Shown: positions 58,572 through 64,000 of the stretch, in pieces
How the letters are laid out: each line of letters starts with the position of its first letter
How positions within the stretch are numbered: position 1 is the stretch's first letter
NCBI GenBank assembly: GCA_001465935.1
Contig: LNKV01000021.1
Coordinates: forward strand, 685,550-749,549
Direction of reading: 5' to 3'
DNA from: Clarireedia homoeocarpa
Taxonomy: Eukaryota > Ascomycota > Leotiomycetes > Helotiales > Rutstroemiaceae
Length of the DNA stretch: 64,000 bases
Notes under the pieces: generated by a model
Told to the model about the DNA's origin: nothing
Databases searched by the model: none
The model's input: only the letters and a program-made list of their open reading frames with translations
Translations under genes and position numbers: made by a program

Positions 58572-60419
58572 ACAACATCCATGGAGCTTTGCTGTTAAAT
58601 CCAAAATCCCAAATCACAAATGTCAACTCCAGTATCAAACCATATCCAACCCATTTGCGCTTCCTTTGTACTTCCTTCTTCGCATCATTAATCTTGACAA
58701 ACCGAATGCCTACATATCATATGTTAGTCGTCGAACTCTTTTGACTCTCATGATCCAGACTAACTATTGTATAGGATGAAATATCCTGGGGGCTGCACCA
58801 GCAAGTACAAATACCACGATCAATCCTCTGGACACTGTCCATAATTATAGTTCTAAACCTGCAGAATAAAGGTTCTATCCTGTTGATGAGTGAAGCCTCC
58901 TGATGGCTTATATCCTCCACCAAAACAATTGACCAGCTTGGTTGTCTCGACATTCTATCGTCCTGTGATGTAGCCTTCCAAGTCGTGCAGTACTGCGTAA
59001 TCGCCCATCGAGTGTTCATATTAATATCGGATCATTCGGTCACATTCCAACGCTATCATGGTCGATTCTCTCTAGAAGTTGGGCCGCTCACTATCCCTTT
59101 CCTGTTATGAGTCAACAAGGCGCATTCCAACCTGGAACCCCCAAAGTCTGGCAGTGGTTTTACATTACCTCTAATGTTATTTTACATCCATCACTACTAC
59201 AATTGCACGTTGGATTTGCACATGCCATTTGTCAATCTTCGTACCATCGCATGTTGGTCCAGCGGCGACTATGCTGTGTGTTGGGAACAATCATGCCGGT
59301 CTGGCTGTCAGACACTACCAGTGCCATTGGGAACCTGACTAGTCATGGCAGGCCTCCAAATTTAACACGATTTTGCAGTATTGCTGCTTTCGAGTGAAAG
59401 GAAGATACTTTGCAGATTATTGCGCGAGCGCGGGGTTTGTGTTGGAAAGGATTTCATGTGGGGTAGTTTTGCAGGGCAACATCGCGTTGGGCATCGCTCA
59501 GCGCAACTCAAGCGGCTAGGTCATCTCCAGTGAGATGATGAATTTTATTCTATACTGGTAATTCTGGTAATTATACTATGATCTTAGAGCCTTTTTGGTA
59601 CGCATTTTAGTCACGTAGTTTTTTTTTGCGCATTGCAGAAAAAAGTCAGAGGCCGCAAAGTTGCGTGCAGTGAGTTATTATTTCTCGTCACCATTCCCCT
59701 AATCGCTTCATTCGGATCAAATCGCAGGCTGTAGTAGACGCGCCTACATTATCTCGGTCCTTGCACACTTATTGTTCTTTTGGGGAAACTTCCCTATCAG
59801 CATGGACCAAACCTAAGCCTTCCACGTAGCACAACAATAATAGAGGATATAGTCCATATTTGATACAACACGGCTGTTACGGTTCTTCGAATGGTCAGGC
59901 ATCCTTCTGAGGCTGTTAAAGTTGAGAAACGTCGAGAACAATGCGCAAAACCACAATATTTGAGGCAACGAGGAGGACTTGGGAGCCGCTTGTTCTCATA
60001 TAGGTAGCAGGCAGTGCCGCAAGGCGGCTGGCCAAAAGGAATTTTGGTGTGGGCGAAAGCCCTCATGCGAGAATAAGTATGATTTCATACAAGTAAATGC
60101 ACTAATGTCAAGTGTCTTCAGAAAGCTCTTGTGCATAGAACTATCGCTGATGGAGTAGCCTGCCAGCTGCATGGAACGGTGCTACTAGAACGACAATTTG
60201 ACAACAGCATCATAATTTGGAAATATACATAGCGTAGTAAGTGAATAGTCTTTCAAATCAAACTTTGGCCTTGCCATATTTACGGGATATATAGATAAAC
60301 TTACAAGATTAAGAAAATCTCACAAAGAGCAAGATGCCCCTCCTCTTCCAGCTTAAAGGCGTGGATTAGTTAACATAAAGGAACATACATGTAGACAAGT
60401 AGAGCATTGAGGACAGAGT
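58572..60419. other. Intergenic, no gene recognised
   Basis: About 1.8 kb. Short open frames only. The left end is the upstream region of U6, the right end the 3' region of the membrane protein gene. Confidence 0.5.
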
Positions 60420-62788
60420 TCACGAAAACATGGCCTGACAAGAAAGTATCAACGCCCCCACAATACCGAGAACAAGCGAGCCAAGTCCTGTCGCGCCCTG
60501 AATATCACCTGGACTACCCCTTGCCCACCAGAGACCGGTAGCTACCCCAGCGATCAGCACACCAAACATACCCAGTATTCCCAAAACAAAGCCATTAATC
60601 GTGTACCCTTCTATAATGTGGATACCGTATCCGATGGCGGCATCACCGGGATGCGAGGTCGAGAATATGCTACAACGAGTCTTCTTCGCAAGCCTCGTCG
60701 ACCATATCTGACTCGTGTGAAGTTGACTTTTCGGAGAATTGAGCTCGTGCAAGATTATATTGCTTGGAACACCTAGACAGGGACACGGATCGTAATGATA
60801 CGAGCCATTCTGTACCTCTTCTTGTGGTGGATACACTGGCTTGTCATGATCGAAAATGCCCACTACCTCACCCATTTTTTGAACCGAGAACTGGAGCTGT
60901 TTAGCCTTTGCGTAACTGCTTAAATCGAATATGGGTACTTGCCTGTATATGATCAATACGAACTGGCTTTAATAGATTAAGCCAGCGAGATCCTCGAAGT
61001 TCGAGATATGCGTCCTTGACTCGTTTGAAAAAATGGTAATCATCCTCACACATTTTTACTTGGACCTCTTTGTGTCGCGACACGTGGCTTTTGGATTTAA
61101 CACATGTTTCCACGTATGTTGGTGCTACAAGTGATGCATTGAAACGACATCTCATTGAGTTCCCGCCGCTGGTTTGAGCATTGTGTTCTCCTGATGAGGG
61201 CAAACTATCTCCGGGAGTCGCGTTGTTTTGCATTGGATCACCCGACGAGTGAGAAATTTGCGATAACGGTATGAGATTATTCATACCATCGCTGCTCGAT
61301 GATGCAGCGGTCTTTACATGGCTATGTTGTACCGATGGGCCTGGGAGCCACATCTGACCTGTGCGGCCTGAGCTTATGATATCAGTCGATTTTCGTGTCG
61401 GATCGAGTATGGGCTCTTGGGATACAGGAACAATATTGCTTTCATTCGTGATGCTACCGCTAGCCCTTCGCTGCCGTAACTCGTATTCGAGCTCATCAAC
61501 TAATTCAGGATTGCTATCATCGAAATCTGCCCACAAATTGTCACCACATTCCTAACAAATTGATCGAATTAGCGCCTATTTTCCAGCCGGCGAAGTTAAT
61601 GTAAAAGGAATATGTTGATAATTACACATTTCCATTCCAATCGACGATACCCTTTTGCCACTCGAGGCCGTGTCTTGACCCTCCAAAACCGATCAATCAC
61701 TGCTAAAATAAGCGAAATAGACTGTATGAAGCCATGTCTTCGTATTGAGAATGTGTTCAGAGTCCCTTGAGGGTGGGTGAGGGTGGGTTCTATGAGGTGA
61801 CTAGTGGGATTCAACTCTTTCTCTGACTCGTCGCTGGGCTCCCATACTTTCCTATCATTGACATATGGTTCTTGTGCAACCATATTGGGGTATGTTAATG
61901 GTAACTTAATGTTTTTAAAGCTTACTGGCTGCCGCACTTGGGATTGCCAGCTTCCACAAAAGTTATTTTGTGGGCCTTCCAGTGTGACATTTTCCGGATA
62001 AGTAAGAGATAGATACCCGTTCTTGCCAGCATTCCATTTGGAAAGTCCATCACTGGAGAACAGGAACATTTTCGTTGATTTTTTGAGATGGGACCCATAT
62101 CTCTCTCTGTCGAGCACCAGTGGGCTGTCCAATACCAGGTTGATCGAATACCCGTTCTTGCCAGCGTTCCATTTGAAAAGTCCATCGCTGAAGAACGGGA
62201 ACAATTTCGTTGATTTGTTGAGATGAGAATCAAGTGACTTCAGCGCTGTCGTCACCATGTTTTCAACTGCAGCCTCCAGATGTGGAAGAAACACGAGAGC
62301 TATGCTCGTAGCAGCGGTCTGCGAGCTTTTTGATTGCGAAGTGTTACTCGTTTTGGTCGATGACGATAAATAACAAAAACAAACACAATTTATAACCTCG
62401 TCCGCTGCTACAAAGGCAGGCCCTATGGCAGTTTTTGGCATGTCTCTGTGGCCTGGTATGTATCCTAAAAACCAATTCAGGGCAAATACCAGGCGTTGAA
62501 GTCGCAGGACGGCAAATCGAGCGCGACCACCGTCGTGCAGATCATCCTCGCGTTTTGCTAGTATTTGCAGAACATTCAATTTTCCCCAAACGATTTCAAG
62601 GTCAGATTGCGCATCTAGAAAGGTTAGCAAAGATATGAAGATGCCACAATCATTCACTTACGAAAGTTTTCAACTCCAATCTTCGACTTCTTCTGCAACT
62701 CTAGTCCGTATAGCTCGTTCCCAAGCTCGGCAGCGCCTTGGACAATGCTTCGTGGAATTGCTGCGTTATGTCGAAACTCTTCATTCAT
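60420..62788 (-). CDS. Unknown fungal protein with C-terminal membrane segments
   Basis: Four exons: 62788-62662, 62614-61626, 61551-60943, 60896-60420 (733 aa). The first two introns have GT donors; the third (60942-60897, 46 nt) appears to use a GC donor, CAG|GCAAGT. I recognise the central C-x-C-type pattern (R-R-L-E-W-K-C-E-C-G-D-N-L-W-A-D-F-D) and the C-terminal C-L-G-V-P, then two hydrophobic helices, as those of a common Pezizomycotina protein family without assigned function. The N-terminal third is helical; residues about 175-250 contain an internal tandem repeat. A Ser-rich linker separates it from a region with cysteines (N-S-M-R-C-R-F-N-A). Probably an integral membrane protein by its last 60 residues. 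Confidence 0.7.
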
Positions 62789-63166
62789 TGCAAGTTACCG
62801 GAAATCCCAAGTCATCTAGAAGAAAATATCGAGGATTTTAGATTGCCTTATGATAAGTTCAGCGGGGTTGCTGATATAGGGGGTGGATAAGGTTTTTGTC
62901 AACCAGGCTGGATCCCAATGTAGCACTCAGCCAGCTAAATATTCGCCCGGTGGCTGGTGCAGCCATCTGGACATGGAAACGCAATAAAGACATGGAATAT
63001 TGTCAAATCGAGTTCTAAGCAGGCTGCCTCGCCCCAATCCCAATCACCAATTCCTCAATATGATTGGAAGAGCCAGCCGGGGCAAGTTCTTACACTCAGG
63101 ATATGAAGAAGTGCAACTATCTGACCTTGAAGGATCTTCAGCGTCCATGCCGGGTCATCCGTACAT
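62789..63166. other. Upstream region of the membrane protein gene
   Basis: No gene recognised. Confidence 0.5.
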
Positions 63167-63243
63167 TATCCCCTTGACTGCCAACTACTCGCGACCTCAC
63201 CAAAAATAAGGTGGGGAAGTCGCGTATGGCAGTCAAGGGGATA
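63167..63243. repeat. Imperfect hairpin / inverted repeat
   Basis: Left arm 63167-63201 and right arm 63210-63243 separated by about 8 bases. The outer 17 bases of the arms (TATCCCCTTGACTGCCA and its complement) pair perfectly; the inner part pairs with small bulges and shares CGCGAC. No flanking duplication found. Confidence 0.7.
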
Positions 63244-64000
63244 CCTTTTTGAAGAGACTAAGCCACCTAATCATATTCATTGTAAACTGACGGACACTGG
63301 CTGCTGCAAAGTTCGGCTGTCCTTTTAACAGTTTGGGGATGTAGCCCGGAATTATATTGTTCCAATCGCTTTTAACCGACGCGATTCGCGCTTTGAGGGG
63401 CCGCGACATGAGAGGTCACGACATCATAAGCAAATCGCTGTCTCAGTTTACTAATACTTTGACATGTGCACACAATGTTGAAAGTATATCAAAATTGTCT
63501 AAACACCAGATTAGGACCCTAAGTTGTTCTGTGTTGTACGAAGTGGTAGATGGGGCTGTGGGATCTCCGATTCTAGGACTTAGACATGAGGTGCCATGAA
63601 TTAATGAGGTGAGTGCGCTTGTTTTGGGTATGCAATATTACATCACAGGGCGAAGCAGTTCTTCAAATACCACGGTATGCCATCTCATGCGACCACTTCC
63701 TGCGCACTCTCCACGTTCATTGGTCTCTTCTACCGATCGATGACTGTCATTTCTTGTTACTTACCGCATGACACCTCTGGCTAGATCATCGGCCTCTTAT
63801 GCGGTATCAATTTATATTTCAGAAAGCTCGGAAATACAGACTAAGAATAAGTATATTATAAGTATGAGGCACCCCTCCTTCTTGCGTTAGTGTAAGCCAC
63901 TCAGATAGATTCTATATTATAAGGGATCAGTTCCCACATAGTTTAGAAGGAAGCGAACTACTCCCCCCCCCCCTTTTTTTTTAGCCTATATGGTACAGCC
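63244..64000. other. Window end, no gene recognised
   Basis: AT-rich, with a C-run next to a T-run near 63963-63982. An 80-codon open frame at 63357-63599 has no motif. Confidence 0.5.

Overview
This is a stretch of nuclear chromosome from a filamentous ascomycete (Pezizomycotina; probably Leotiomycetes, which is an inference). Protein genes have several short introns of about 45-110 nt with GTAAGT/GTGAGT-type donors and CTAAC/CTGAT-type branch sites. The conserved genes are typical fungal single-copy genes (Tof1/Swi1, Sld5, CstF-64, prohibitin-2, NTM1-type methyltransferase). There is RGG/CCHC Gag debris of a copia retrotransposon, and a pair of 215-bp inverted-repeat elements whose differences look like repeat-induced point mutation (RIP).

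Layout. 1-7.1 kb is an accessory block: the frameshifted 3' end of an FAD-dependent monooxygenase, then three DUF5672 (glycosyltransferase-like) genes, the first two divergent and the third in tandem with the second. 7.1-18.2 kb is repeat-rich. It holds two 215-bp MITE copies, a degenerate LMW-phosphatase-like gene, a gag-only copia remnant, a GNAT acetyltransferase and an unrecognised gene broken by in-frame TAG codons. 18.2-28.7 kb is a housekeeping block: the N-terminal methyltransferase TAE1, the replication fork protection factor TOF1, divergently transcribed 3-hydroxyacyl-CoA dehydrogenase, and a homeobox transcription factor. 28.7-40.3 kb is almost gene-free. 40.3-46.9 kb holds a rhodopsin-like membrane protein gene with an apparent frameshift, a small unknown gene and a secreted dipeptidyl-peptidase V. 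48-50.8 kb is the divergent pair prohibitin-2/CstF-64. 52.6-56.2 kb has two hypothetical ORFs and a 174-bp MITE candidate lies at 51.7 kb. 57.2-58.6 kb has SLD5 and, just upstream on the same strand, a U6 snRNA gene that is itself split by an mRNA-type intron. 60.4-62.8 kb is a four-exon unknown membrane-anchored protein, followed by a hairpin at 63.2 kb.

The most striking item is the U6 snRNA gene: a 54-nt GT-AG intron with a clear branch site sits directly upstream of the segment that carries the catalytic ACAGAG box, and the intron carries a pol III A-box-like sequence. The second is the twin MITEs, whose eight differences are all transitions, seven of them in the CpA/TpG context of RIP. 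Exon coordinates were worked out by hand from splice signals and reading frame. All totals given divide into whole codons, but none has transcript support.
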